This document shows positions 22,101-33,357 of a DNA stretch of 64,000 nt, piece by piece. Position 1 is the first letter of the stretch, and each line of letters starts with the position of its first letter. A model generated the notes under the pieces. It made no database searches, had not been told where the DNA came from, and saw only the letters and a program-made list of their open reading frames with translations. Source of the DNA: Tillandsia leiboldiana. Its lineage: Eukaryota; Streptophyta; Magnoliopsida; Poales; Bromeliaceae. The DNA lies in NCBI GenBank assembly GCA_029204045.2, contig CM055074.1, positions 14,807,164 to 14,871,163 on the forward strand. The letters run 5' to 3'. A program made the translations under genes and the position numbers.

Positions 22101-22858
22101 TAGGCTGGGGATGTAAAAGGGTTAATTGCTGTCCAAAGGTGCAATTTATAACATCAAATTCCCCTTAAGATGCACCAAAGTTCCATTACAACACACACAT
22201 AAATCCTCCACCCTCACACCAAATCCCTTGCACCAGATCCAGTGCAAAGCGGGTCGGACCAAAGGGTCCGACCGACGGGCTTCCCCGCCACGCAGCACGG
22301 CCCGGCCCACATGCGGGCGCGGGCGCGCGCCACGCGTGCGCGTGCATGCGCGGCGCACGGCTGCGCGGTGCACCGCGCGTGCACCGGCCGCCCGCGTCGC
22401 CTCCTGCACCGGGTGTACGCCCACCCCGTGCACCGCGCTACACCATCCGGTCCATGGGCCGTGAGCCAGCCGCCGTGAGCCCGGTCCACCATTCCAGCAA
22501 CACCAAAAACACCGTTTTAAGCCCAAAAAGTCCAGAAATAGCCTATTTTGCACAGTTTTTCGCCCTGAGTCCGTTTTCGATGTCCGTTTTGCCAAATTCT
22601 AATTCTAAAAATTGCCGAAGGCATCCGGAAAGATATTCTTTTGTCCAAACTTCGCGCTGAACCCAATTTTAACATCCATTGCGCGCAAAACCACTTCTAA
22701 GCATCCGTCGGGGTCATCGGACTATTCTCGTGATCTATTTAACGCTCTGAGTCCAACACTAGTGTCCAATTGGTGTACAAACACCACCGACGCACCACAA
22801 AGCCTCTAACAGCTACTGGTCAACCAGTAGTCTCGACGTGGAAATCCAGGTCCTCACA
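19105..22858 (-). mobile_element. Solo LTR D (family E) inside Tek-C
   Basis: A 3754-bp LTR on the minus strand, TGTGAGGACC...CGTGACA, with perfect TSD TCTGT (19100-19104 and 22859-22863). No primer site, polypurine tract or coding region accompanies it, so the rest of the element was lost by LTR-LTR recombination. It shares the family-E layout: a GC-rich cassette near its 5' end (22250-22480), the block at 21190-21275 also seen at 5205-5290, and the U5 stem-loop CCTATGC/GCATAGG (19057+100 to 19176, i.e. 19157-19163 with 19170-19176) next to GGCGGATCTG (19146-19155). Confidence 0.93.
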
Positions 22859-24563
22859 TCTGTAGTTGCACCTGGCGCTTCTCGCAGTCGATGACCGCCT
22901 GATACTCGGTAAGCCATTCCATGCCCAAAACCACGTCGTATTCCTTTAGCGGTATGACCACCAGATCCCAGGGGCACGACAACCTTCCCAGTCTTATTGA
23001 ACACGAGGGTACTAGGCCAGTTGCCGCGATTGGCCCCCCAGGGGTCTGGACGGTCAGTAAGACATCAAGGGGACTACTTTCTAGCAGATGTGTTTGTGCA
23101 AAAGTGCGGGAAATAAAGGAGCGAGTCGCCCCGGTGTCAAACAGGGTTCGTGCTCGAAAATTAGAAACGGAGGTAATACCTACGACCGCCTCCTCTTGCA
23201 GTGTCGCTCCATGTTGGCCCATGGAGTAGAGCCTCCCTCCTGGTTGTGGTCGCGATTCTCCTTCTGCTCTTGGCGCCGGAGGGTGTGGGGGCATTCCCGT
23301 TGATGCTCTACCCCGTCCTGGTGGCTGCGCCGTTGGGGTGGAAGCTGCGGAAGATGTCGCTCCAGTGTTCAGAGGGCAGTTGAATCGGAAATGCCCTGGC
23401 TTGCCGCAGCGGTAACAGTGATCCTGTCTCTTAGGGCATTCCGTCACTGGATGCGATGCTCCGCAAATAACACATGGCTTGTTCGCTGGTCGCGGCTTTC
23501 CGATAGGCGCACTCTTGCTTCCTTGTTGCGTCTTGGGGTACTTTGGGGGTCGGCTTCCACCAGACAGACCCCCTCCCGGGTAAGTCTGTGTCCGCTTCCT
23601 CTCCCGGTTATTTTCTGATCCCTCACGTCGAGCTCGGGTGATAGCGAACCCCCGCTCCACTATGGTGGCCCTGTCCACCACTTCCCTGAACGTGCGCAGG
23701 TCCGCTGCCTGAACCATCTCGAAGATGTCGCTCCGTAACCCGTCCACAAAAAGACGGGCCTTGTGAGGTTCATCTCTTATAACAAACGGGACGCAGTTAA
23801 CCAATCTTACGAACTCCCTTTGATATTCCATGACCGAGCGGTTCCCTTGTCTAATGTTCTTCAGGTCGTCTTCCAATTGCCGCTTAACGCTATCGGAGAA
23901 GAAAGCGTCAAAAAGTTCCTCTCTAAAGGCCGTCCATGTCGGTAGCGGGTCGTTTGTAGACGGATCCGGGCGTACCGTCTTCCACCAGATGCGTGCATTC
24001 CCTTCGAGGAAGTGGACGGCTAGTGGAACCCGCTCGTGTTCCTCCATCAGTAGGTCCTCGAAGAGTTTTTCCATGGTATCTACCCATTTCTCGACGACCC
24101 ATGGATCGGTCGTCTCTCCCTCAAAAGTGGGAGGGTCATGCTTCTTGAACCTAGTCAAATTCGTCCTGACCCTTTCTCACGTCGTTCGTTGCTCCGTGAT
24201 CCCTCCTACAGCGGCGGACCCCGCGAGAGTAGGGGTCGTTCCTGCCTCCCCTGCTGTCGCTCCCATCACGGGCCCCGTGGTCGTCGGAGTAGGTACATCC
24301 CTTGGGGATGGGGGTTGTTCCGTCGTCGTGCCACCCGTCCCTTACGGCCCTGTAGTGGGTGCGGTGGCTTCGGGCGGAGGGGTCGGATCGCGCTCGGCTG
24401 GCGCGGTTGCCTGTTGCTGCGTTCGGTGACGAACCTGCTCCGTCAGCGTCGCTAATTGCCCGGCCATTTCCCGTAGTTGTCGTTGGAGGAGCTGGTTCTC
24501 TGCGGTGGCCGGGGTCACTCTGTCCGCGTCCGCATTCTCGGTGGACGATCTAGTCCGGGCCAT
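22859..24563 (-). pseudogene. gag: Tek-C gag and protease
   Basis: The ATG is at 24563-24561. The N-terminal coiled region (QLLQRQLREMAGQLATL) leads into a Pro/Thr linker with two in-frame stops, TAA (24342-24344) and TGA (24177-24179). Both could be C-to-T changes. The Retrotrans_gag capsid domain follows (about 24110-23640). Two zinc knuckles, CX2CX3HX4C then CX2CX4HX4C, lie in about 23470-23380. The aspartic protease has its DTGA active site at 23127-23138. The frame reaches the solo-LTR insertion at 22859 and resumes at 19104. Gag forms the particle and binds RNA; the protease would process the polyprotein. Confidence 0.9.
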
Positions 24564-24766
24564 CGTCCGCTATAGACAAAGAAACCATGTTAACCCTAAG
24601 GTTATAACCCTATCACCCTGTCTTACGATTACACCTACATTACGTCCCCTTTTCCCCATACTCTCACGTACTACGCACCTATACCTTGGTTATCTCATGT
24701 CTAATTTGCTTGTGGCACCTTACACTGTGTATGTGGATCACGTCTACTATGGTTATGGTTGTTTTT

Positions 24767-24777
24767 CTCTGATACCA
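24767..24777 (-). promoter_or_regulatory. Tek-C primer-binding site (tRNA-iMet)
   Basis: On the minus strand TGGTATCAGAG, 7 nt inside the 5' LTR end. Confidence 0.92.
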
Positions 24778-24784
24778 TTTAATC

Positions 24785-26054
24785 TGTCACGCCCCCGGGG
24801 GTTTTTGAGTCTATCAAAGTGGAAAATTGCGTGTATTATTTTTTCACCTTTTAACAAGGTAACTTAAACCTCATCCCCGGTGCGTGCCAAACCGCCACAT
24901 ACACAAATTCTCTCTGCCCACGGACAGAGTCTCCTTTGTATATGCACGGCGTCTCATTTACAACAACATACATCAACCATCAACCATACAATAGACATAC
25001 ATCGTCAAACAGAGTACAGTAGTTTAACTAATGTTTAAAAGACTGGTGTCCACTCGACACCTTGTTGTTTTATTTTCAAGCGGAATACTAAAGCGGCATC
25101 AGTGTTTAGAAAGGAAAAAACCCACGGTTGCAAAACCCGTGCCCACACGGCACTTCGTTTTGAGAAAATGTTTTCGAAATCATTTGGTTTATCTTGAAAA
25201 CATGCCGCATATGAAAACATCACTAAAAGCATCAAAGTATAAATGTACACCTCATCCACAGCACTAAGTAATACATGTCCACGACTAATACGATCCACAA
25301 GCAAATTAACTAAATAAGGCATAAGGGAAATGAGATAATAAACCCAAGTATCAGACTACGGTCCTCACGACGCAGTCTCACCGCCCTCCCGGCTAACGCA
25401 CCTCGTAACACCTGTCACGGAGTGGGTAATGTCAGTGACAAACAAAGTAGATGTCTAATAACAATTATTTTACTAACCGAAGATCGACGGGAAGGTTGTC
25501 CGGTCGCGTTCTTGCCTTCGGTTCGGTGTCCGGGAAGATCGGGCTCCTTCTCTTTCTCCTTTCCCTTTCTTCCGGCTAGGGTTCCGTCTTTTCTTTTCTT
25601 TTTCTCTTCTCACCGATTAGGGTTTTTTTTTATTTCTTTCTTTTCTTTTCTTTCCGATAATCGGGATCCCTTATATAGCTTGTATTAAATCTTTAATTAA
25701 TTCTCTTTTTAATTAGTACGTAAGAGAATTCTATTTTCCCTCATGGATAATTAATTAACTAATTAATTATCCCCTACGTGATAACCCACCTTATCTCTAA
25801 CGGGTGCAAGATATTTTGCACGGATTCCGATGCATGACTTAATCACCGTATCACTAGGAATTCCGTTCCGGGAGATCCCGATATCGGATTTCAGATCCGA
25901 TCGCACCGTTGGTTTTCTTTTTCCGCGCTCTATCGCAGAAAAATACCAGCACCTCACAATGGCCAACTTTTAAGAATTGAATAATTTTATTTCACTTAAA
26001 GGCTTAAATGACTATATGTAAGTCAAAAATACCCCCAAAGGCCGGATCACTATA
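24785..26054 (-). repeat. Tek-C 5' LTR (short form)
   Basis: Partner of 14721-15991, with the same mid-LTR deletion, so the deletion existed before insertion. TATA-like motif at 25669-25678; U5 stem-loop 24898-24907 with 24935-24944. Confidence 0.93.
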
Positions 26055-26059
26055 AAAGC

Positions 26060-26502
26060 TTTGCAAAACCTTCTAAGGAAAAAGATGAATTCGAAGGGGA
26101 AATCCGATGTTATAGATGCAAAGGCTACGGCCATATTTCAACGGATTGTCCTTCTCCGAAATCATATAAAAAGAAGGCTTTGCAAGCGAAAACTTGGGAC
26201 GATTCTATTTCTAATGAATCGACCTCTAGTAAAGAGGAAAAAGTTGTTGCCTTTCATGCCTCTCAAATTTCCTCTTCTAATTTTTGCTTATCATCTTTAG
26301 TTACTGACTCTACTCCTTTGATTTTGTATGAAACATCAACATCCGGCGGAGAGTCATCAAGTGAGGGGAAGTCGGACGAGGAAGAACTCGTTTGGCATAT
26401 CAACAACTTCTTGCGGAATCTAAGAAGATGGCCAAGCATATCAAGAAGTTGAGAAAGCAACGACTTGAGAATCAAGACGAGAATCATGCTTTAAAGATAA
26501 AA
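26060..26502 (+). pseudogene. gag: Sire-H gag, middle part with first zinc knuckle
   Basis: This continues the Sire-H gag after Tek-C. A CCHC zinc knuckle, CX2CX4HX4C, is encoded at 26108-26149, followed by a Lys-rich patch and an acidic/serine-rich stretch (about 26190-26390). Near 26390-26410 the frame shifts, and the following KKMAKHIKKLRKQRLENQDEN region is a likely coiled coil. Tek-B is inserted at 26503 with target TAAAA. Confidence 0.82.
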
Positions 26503-28868
26503 TGTAGTGATCCGGCCTTTCGGGGTATTTTTGACTTACAGATAGTCATTTAAGCCTTTAAGTGAAATAAAATTATTCAATTCTTAAAAGTTGGCCATTG
26601 TGAGGTGCTGGTATTTTTCTGCGATAGAGCGCGGAAAAAGAAGGCCGACGGTGCGATCGGATCTGAAATCCGATACCGGGATCTCCCGGAACGGAATTCC
26701 TGGTGATACAGTGATTAGTCATGCATCGGAATCCGTGCAAAATATCTTGCACCCGTTAGAGATAAGGTGGGTTATCTCGTAGGGGATAATTAATTAGTTA
26801 ATTAATTATCCACGAGGTTTATCCCCGAGGGAAAATAGAATTCTCTTACGTACTAATTAAAAAGGCAATTAATTAAAGATTTAATACGAGCTATAGAAGG
26901 GATCCCGATTACCGGAAAGAAAAGAAAAGAAAGAAATAAAAACCCTAATCGGTGAGAAGAGAAAAAGAAAAGAAAAGACGGAACCCTAGCCGGAAGAAAG
27001 GGAAAGGAGAAAAAGAAGGAGCCCGATCTTCCCGGACACCGAACCGAAGGCAAGAACGCGACCGGACAACCTTCCCGTCGATCTTCGGTTAGTAAAATAA
27101 TTGTTATAATTTATTGTCATTTTTCCGTCGTCTCTTTTGTTTGAGTTCTTGGTCTCTCCGTCGTATCCGTCACCGTCGCCGTCGTCGTCGTCATGCTAGG
27201 GCACGGAACGGACGGCGGAGGCGCGCGGTGCCGCTAGGGCATCGCGCGGAGGAGAGTCACGGACGGCACCCATGCGGACTCGCAACCGCGCGGGCACCGC
27301 GCGGCTGCCGCGCGGGCGGCACCCGCGCGGACCCGCAACCGCGCGGGCGCCGTGCGGGGCCGCACCCGCGCGGGCACCGCGCGGCCGCCGCACGGGCAAC
27401 ACCCGCGCGAGGCACCGCGCCGCGTGGGCGTCACCGCGGAGACGCGCCGCGCGGTTCCGAACCGCGCGGGGCTCCGGCAGACGACGACGGCGGCGCGGGA
27501 TTTCCGTTTCGTCGGCCCAGACGGTGTTGGACTTTTCCGTCGAAAAGAGTAAATTGGGTCTTTTGTTTTCGGATATTAGTACACGTTTTTGACTATAGTT
27601 ATCCTTGCGGACTTTCTTTAGGTCCAAGTGCGATGCGGGGGTGCGCGAAGGATTCAGGTGTTCCGATTTCTCTTCAAATAGGTGGGTACGGTTGCGATAA
27701 GTGCAACAAGTGCAGTAAGTGCATCTATCGTAATTAAAGTGCTCTTAATTTATCTAACAAAATAGATGGACAGTTTAACCTTTCGTATAATTGTGTTTTA
27801 TCTAACAATTGAAGCGGCTACGGTCGCGGTGCTCACTACACGCCGATCTCGGCAAATCCGTTTTCGGATGCTGCACGTACACAGGCGGATTGGCCTCCGC
27901 ATGGGTGTACTTTTCCGGAGAAGTGGTCTCTATTTGACCCGTGTACCTCACAAAGGGGTGGGTGCCGTGAGGACCTCTTCGCGCCCGCTGAAAATAGCAC
28001 ACCAGCATCGCGAAGAGGTTAAATGCATCAAAGAGGTGTTTGCGCACGAGGGGAGACTTTAGTCTCCCCGACAGGGACTCTGGGGTTGGTGCCCAACTTA
28101 ATTGATAAATCTGGGGTTGGGGCCCATCTTAAATATATGCAGGGTTTTAGCGAAAGGTTCCGGTGTTTTCGGTTTGCTCCTTATTCCTTATTGTTATTAG
28201 ACATCTACTTTGTTTGTCACTGACATTACCCACTCCGTGACAGGTGTTACGAGGTGCGTTAGCCGGGAGGGCGGTGAGACTGCGTCGCGAGGACCGTAGT
28301 CAGATACTTGGGTTTATTATCTCATTTCCCTTATGCTTCTGTTAGTTAATTTGCTTGTGGATCGTATTAGTCGTGGACAAGTACTACTTAGTGCTGTGGA
28401 TGAGGTGTACATTTATACTTTGATGCTTTTAGTGATGTTTTCATATGCGGCATGTTTTCAAGATAAACCAAATGATTTCGAAAACGTTTTCTCAAAACGA
28501 AGTGCCGTGTGGGCACGGGTTTTGCAACCGTGGGTTTTATCCTTTCTAAACACTGATGCCGCTTTAGTATTCCGCTTGAAAATAAAACAACAAGGTGTCG
28601 AGTGGACACCAGTCTTTTAAACATTAGTTAAACTACTGTACTCTGTTTGACGATGTATGTCTATTGTATGGTTGATGGTTGATGCATGATGTTGAAAATG
28701 AGACGCCGTGCATATACAAAGGAGACTCTGTCCGTGGGCGGAGAGAATTTGTGTATGTGGCGGTCTGGCACCCACCGGGGATGAGGTTTAAGTTACCTTA
28801 TTAAGAAAAAAAAAGAATACACGCAATTTTCCGCTTTGTTAAACTCAAAAACCCCCAGAGGCGTGACA
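26503..28868 (+). repeat. Tek-B 5' LTR
   Basis: TGTAGTGATCCGG...GAGGCGTGACA. The TATA position reads CTATAGAAGG (26891-26900), weaker than CTATAAAAGG in the 3' LTR. GC-rich cassette 27210-27480 with two copies of the GGACYCGCAACCG core. Leader block with CTTTTCCGGAG 27907-27925, GTCAC/GTGAC block 28216-28241, U5 stem-loop 28711-28720 with 28748-28757. Confidence 0.93.
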
Positions 28869-28875
28869 GATTAAA

Positions 28876-28886
28876 TGGTATCAGAG
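28876..28886 (+). promoter_or_regulatory. Tek-B primer-binding site (tRNA-iMet)
   Basis: TGGTATCAGAG, 7 nt after the 5' LTR. Confidence 0.93.
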
Positions 28887-29129
28887 AGCTAACAACCATA
28901 ACCATAGTAGACGTGATCCACATCCACAGTGTAGGGTGCCACAAGCAAATTAGATATGAGATAACCAAGGTATAGGTGCGTAGTACGTGAGAGTACGTGG
29001 AAAAGGGAACGTAATGTAGGTGTAATCGTAAGATAGGGTGTTAGGGCTATAACCTTAGGGTTAACGTGGTTTCTTTGTATCACAGCAGACAACGGCCAGG
29101 ATCCGGCCACCGAGTGCTAACCATTCTCA

Positions 29130-30035
29130 ATGGACAGGATGGATCCCGAAGCCGCAGCCAACCGCTTACTCCGCAACCAGCTACGCGACATAGCAGGGCA
29201 AATGCTAACTCTCACTGAGCGCCTAGGCCTACTGACTCAGGATTTCGAGGGTGTCGACCGCATCCAGCGAGACGCCAGGGACGGCGCCTATCGGGGAATG
29301 CCACCGGCAGGGTTCCCCACCTTTAACGAAGCGGTTATGTTGGCCCGGCGGGCAGAGCAAGAACTGGCCGAGACACGCGCTCGGCAGAGTTATCCCTATC
29401 CCAGTCCGGCGGAGGACCCTTTCCAGCAGGGCCCGGCACTCAAACGCCCAAGGATAGAGGGGAACTTTGGAAAGACAATGAGAGGAGAATCCAAACCGCA
29501 GAGGAAGCCGTGTCCCATATGCAGTGGGGCGCATCAGGTGACCGATTGTCCATGGAGTCACGGCCACTGCTACCGATGTGGCAAACCAGGACACGCACGC
29601 TACGAGTGCCCACGGAAACCGGGCACCACCAGGCCTCCGGCACCGCGACCGGAGGGGACAGAGAAGACTGCTACACCCGTTCCGCAAGGGGGCCCCGCCC
29701 CGGAGGGCCGAGGAGGAGGACGTCCGGAGAAAGCACGGAAGGACGAACCGACACCAGCAAGGGACGCGAAACCACCTCGGGGACAGTGCGTAATCTGCGA
29801 GGGTGCTCACCCGGTGGCAGAATGTACGTGGAGGTACCATTACTGCAATCAGTGCGGCTTACCGGACCACTCCCGTGCCTTCTGCCCTCAGAGGCCCATC
29901 CCCGCCACCGCCGCGCCACCACAGCAGAAAGGACCAGAGAGTGCTGCGGCCCCCATTCAGCCAAAGGATTCGCCTGACGACCAGCAATCCGCAGACTCCT
30001 CAGACGTCAAGTCCCTTCCCCAGCACGCCGTATGA
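29130..30035 (+). CDS. gag: Tek-B Gag-like protein, capsid core missing, zinc module duplicated
   Basis: An intact 301-codon frame with an ATG. Residues about 5-35 match the N-terminal coiled region of the other Tekay gags. Instead of the roughly 150-residue Retrotrans_gag domain it passes quickly to the tail of that domain (FNEAVMLARRAEQELAETRAR, about residues 65-87). Two zinc modules follow, each a CX2CX3HX4C finger plus a CX2CX4HX4C knuckle: about residues 128-160 (29511-29610) and about residues 224-255 (29799-29895). A Pro/Gly/Glu-rich linker joins them. Tek-C and Tek-F have one module only. Without the capsid core it should not assemble particles alone but could bind RNA. Internal deletion plus duplication is the simplest origin; no function is shown. 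Confidence 0.8.
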   Translation: MDRMDPEAAANRLLRNQLRDIAGQMLTLTERLGLLTQDFEGVDRIQRDARDGAYRGMPPAGFPTFNEAVMLARRAEQELAETRARQSYPYPSPAEDPFQQGPALKRPRIEGNFGKTMRGESKPQRKPCPICSGAHQVTDCPWSHGHCYRCGKPGHARYECPRKPGTTRPPAPRPEGTEKTATPVPQGGPAPEGRGGGRPEKARKDEPTPARDAKPPRGQCVICEGAHPVAECTWRYHYCNQCGLPDHSRAFCPQRPIPATAAPPQQKGPESAAAPIQPKDSPDDQQSADSSDVKSLPQHAV

Positions 30036-30412
30036 CGCTGGCCCAAGGGCTGTGGACGGACTCCCCGGGATACTACAGTGGAGGACGCGACGTCCCAGAC
30101 CTAATAATGGCAGGTAATTTGTGGTTTCTCTTTTTCCTCTTAGATTAGGAACACCGGTCACACCTTAGCCTGCTACCCCTGTTAGACTCTCTCTCTCTCC
30201 CTCCCTCGCTCTAAAATCCTTAAGTATTAGGCGAAGCCTCCCCCGGCCGATGTGCGCGGGCGGGCTTCGAAGCATAGGAGAACCTTGTGTACTCGGGGCC
30301 CGTTAAGGGCCATGCAAGGGATAATTAGGCTCCACCCTATGCCTTGCAGCCGAGGACCCAATGGGCCGATAGGTAGTTCAGGGCCGCTCCCCAGATAAGG
30401 ATCAGCGGTCCC
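30036..30412 (+). other. Non-coding spacer where protease is expected in Tek-B
   Basis: No DTGA motif or frame linking gag to pol is present. It includes a CT-rich tract (30187-30208). The conserved pol sequence starts at about 30413. Confidence 0.6.
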
Positions 30413-33205
30413 GTGGTAAGGGAATTTTCGGACGTGTTTCCGGCAGAGCTCCCCGGAGTGCCGCCGGAACGAGAAGTCGACTTTCCTATTGAACTACTTC
30501 CCGGCACCAAACCCATCACCAAGGCACCGTACAGGATGGCCTTCGCGGAGTTGAAGGAACTCAAGGCACAGTTGGAGGACCTTTTGGATAAGGGCTTCAT
30601 CAGACCTAGCGCGTCACCCTGGGGCGCGCCCGTCCTGTTTGTGAGGAAGAAGGACGGAAGTCTCCGGTTGTGCATCGACTACCGGGAGATAAATAAGGTC
30701 ACCGTTAAGAACAAGTACCCCCTGCCAAGGATCGACGACCTCTTCGACCAACTACAGGGGGCGACCGTGTTTTCAAAGATTGACCTGCAGTCGGGCTATC
30801 ATCAGGTCCAGGTCAAGGGGGAGGACATCCCCAAAACGGCGTTTCGGACTCGCTACGGCCATTACGAATTTACAGTAATGCCGTTCGGGCTCACAAATGC
30901 CCCGGCAGTGTTCATGGACATGATGAACAGGGTATTCAAACCCTTCCTGGACTTATTCGTGGTGGTCTTCATCGACGATATCCTCATCTACTCCCGTACA
31001 GACGAGGAACATGAAGGACATCTGCGCACAGTCCTCCAGACCCTACGGGAACAGAAACTCTACGCCAAACTCAAAAAGTGTGAGTTTTGGCTCCGTGAGG
31101 TCGGCTTCTTGGGGCACGTAATCTCGGCGGCTGGGGTCGCAGTCGATCCGAAGAAGATAGATTCGGTGACGGACTGGCCCCAACCGACGACGGTGACGGA
31201 GATTCGAAGCTTTCTAGGATTAGCCGGGTACTACCGGCGCTTCATGGAGGGTTTCTCCAAGATAGCCACCCCCTTAAACCGCTTGACTAAAAAGGGGAAA
31301 AAGTTCATCTGGACGGACAAATGTCAGAGGAGCTTCGAGGAGCTCAAGGATAGATTGACGCGAGCCCCGATTCTCGCCCTGCCAGAACCAGGGGAGGATT
31401 ATGAAGTGTATTGCGATGCGTCGCGTAATGGACTGGGTGGAGTACTCATGCAACGGGGAAAGGTTATAGCCTATGCGTCAAGGCAGCTCAAAGAATACGA
31501 GCGAAACTACCCCATGCACGATTTGGAACTCGCAGCGGTTGTGTTCGTCCTCAAGCTTTGGAGACACTACCTATATGGGGCACACTGCAATGTGTATTCA
31601 GATCATAAAAGTCTTAAGTACCTTTTCACCCAAAAGGAGTTAAATTTGCGACAAAGACGGTGGCTCGAGCTACTGAAGGATTACGATTTAACGATCCACT
31701 ACCACCCGGGAAAGGCAAACGTGGTGGCCGACGCCCTGAGCCGTAAGGGGCAGGCCGAAAAGGCAGGGGTAAGTGCCATCACCCAGCAAGATAGTCTGAT
31801 TGCGGAGTTTTCGCGATTAAGACTAGAAGTAGTACCGGTGGGTACAGTCGAACAACTTTTGACACTGGTGGTCAGACCTACCTTGCTTGACAGAATTCTC
31901 GAGGGGCAGTCGACTGATGACCAACTCCTGCTGGTGCGAAATAGAGTAACTACCGACCAAGAAGGTGATTTCATAGTAAACTCCGACGGCACGATACGAT
32001 TTCGGGGACGAATCTGCGTGCCGGATCTACCGGAACTCAAAGAGGAAATCCTGCGGGAGGCGCATACTGCACCATACGCAGCGCATCCCTGGGGAACGAA
32101 CATGTACAAGGATGTCAAGCAGACCTTCTGGTGGCCCAAAATGAAGGGAGACGTGACTCGGTTTGTGGCACACTGCCTGGTGTGCCAACGAGTGAAGGCC
32201 GAGCACCAGCGTCCAGCAGGAAAATTGCAACCCTTACCGGTGCCCGAGTGGAAATGGGACATGATTACCATGGATTTTGTGACCGGGTTCCCGAGATCGT
32301 CGCAGGGACACGATGCAATATGGGTAGTTGTGGACCGTCTGACGAAATCGGCCCCCTTTCTGCCCATACACACGACGTGGACGCGGGAACGACTGGCACA
32401 AACCTACATCAACGAGATAGTAAGGTTGCATGGGGTGCCGACATCCATCACGTCGGACAGGGACACGCGATTTGTGTCAAACTTTTGGCAGAGCCTGCAG
32501 CGAGCAATGGGAACCAAGTTGCACTTCAGTACGGCTTTTCACCCGCAGACCGACGGACAATCAGAGCGGGTGATACAAATTGTGGAGGACATGCTTCAGG
32601 CATGCGTTTTGGACCTGGGCGAAGGGTGGGCACGGTGTTTGCCCCTAGTGGAATTTGCCTACAATAACAGTTACCATGCCAGCATTCAGATGGCACCATA
32701 CGAGGCCCTGTACGGGCGCCGCTGTCGGTCTCCAATATGCTGGGACGACTTGGGTGAGCGTAAGTTTCTGGGCCCAGATTTGGTGGAGGAGACCGAAGCA
32801 AAGGTGCGATTGATTAGACAAAGGCTACTAACCGTCCAGAGCAGACAGAAAAGCTACGCGGACAACAGACGCCGAGACTTAGAGTTCATGGTGGGTGAGC
32901 ACGCGTTACTCCGAGTTTCACCCTCCAAGGGGAACCGACGCTTCGACATAAAGGGAAAGTTAAGCCCGAGGTACGTAGGACCGTTCGAGATCCTAGAACG
33001 CGTAGGACCGGTGGCGTACCGATTAGCCCTGCCGCCGAATCTCGAACGAGTCCATAACGTGTTCCATGTCTCAATGCTCCGGAAGTACCTAGCTGATCCC
33101 TCTCATGCCTTGGATGCATCCACCATCGAGTTGCGAGAGGATTTAAGCGTCGAGGAGACACCGGTGCGGATTTTGGCAAGAGAGGACAAGAAGTTGCGCA
33201 AATGA
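30413..33205 (+). pseudogene. pol: Tek-B pol: RT, RNase H, integrase, truncated chromodomain
   Basis: 930 open codons. In order: pre-RT linker, RT with FIDD at 30968-30979 (about residues 186-189), RNase H starting at CDAS (about residue 335), integrase HHCC zinc region (about residues 545-600), D,D-35-E core (about residues 615-770), GPY/F-like region (about 860-890) and the start of the chromodomain. Compared with Tek-C, the stop at 33203-33205 (TGA) arises within an Asn-Arg pair and removes the tail, which is still readable to about 33320. The first codon is GTG, there is no upstream ATG, and gag lies in another frame 377 bp away, so normal gag-pol expression is lost although the enzyme domains look intact. 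Confidence 0.88.
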
Positions 33206-33357
33206 ACGATCCCCTATGTAAAGGTCCAGTGGAGCAACCATGAAGAGCGCGAGGCGACTTGGGAACTGGAATCGAAGATGAGAGAATGTTTTCCCGAACT
33301 GATTAGTGGGGTTTGTACTTAAGTTTCGGGACGAAACTTTTTATAAAAGGTGAGTGG

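Larger units (their letters stand above)
14721..26054 (-). mobile_element. Tek-C: nearly complete Tekay chromovirus with short LTRs
   Basis: Minus-strand Ty3/gypsy element inside the Sire-H gag. Its 5' LTR (24785-26054) and 3' LTR (14721-15991) are 1270 and 1271 bp. TSD AAAGC (14716-14720 and 26055-26059). Primer site 24767-24777. Its single gag-pol frame retains every domain, but solo LTR D splits it between protease and RT. About 14 substitutions separate the LTRs by eye (roughly 99 percent identity), many of them C-T or G-A. The last LTR bases read CTATA instead of CTACA at 26050-26054. Confidence 0.95.

Noticed and set aside
28333..28620. 95-codon frame present in all four Tek-B/Tek-C LTRs (also 35607-35894, 14971-15258 and 25035-25322 on minus)
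   Set aside because: Recurrence is explained by LTR identity. The matching Tek-A LTR region has no such frame, and no known domain is present. A transcribed small protein cannot be fully excluded.
31699..32667. Frames antisense or out of frame to Tek-B pol
   Set aside because: Shadows of the real pol frame; the same shadows appear opposite Tek-C pol.
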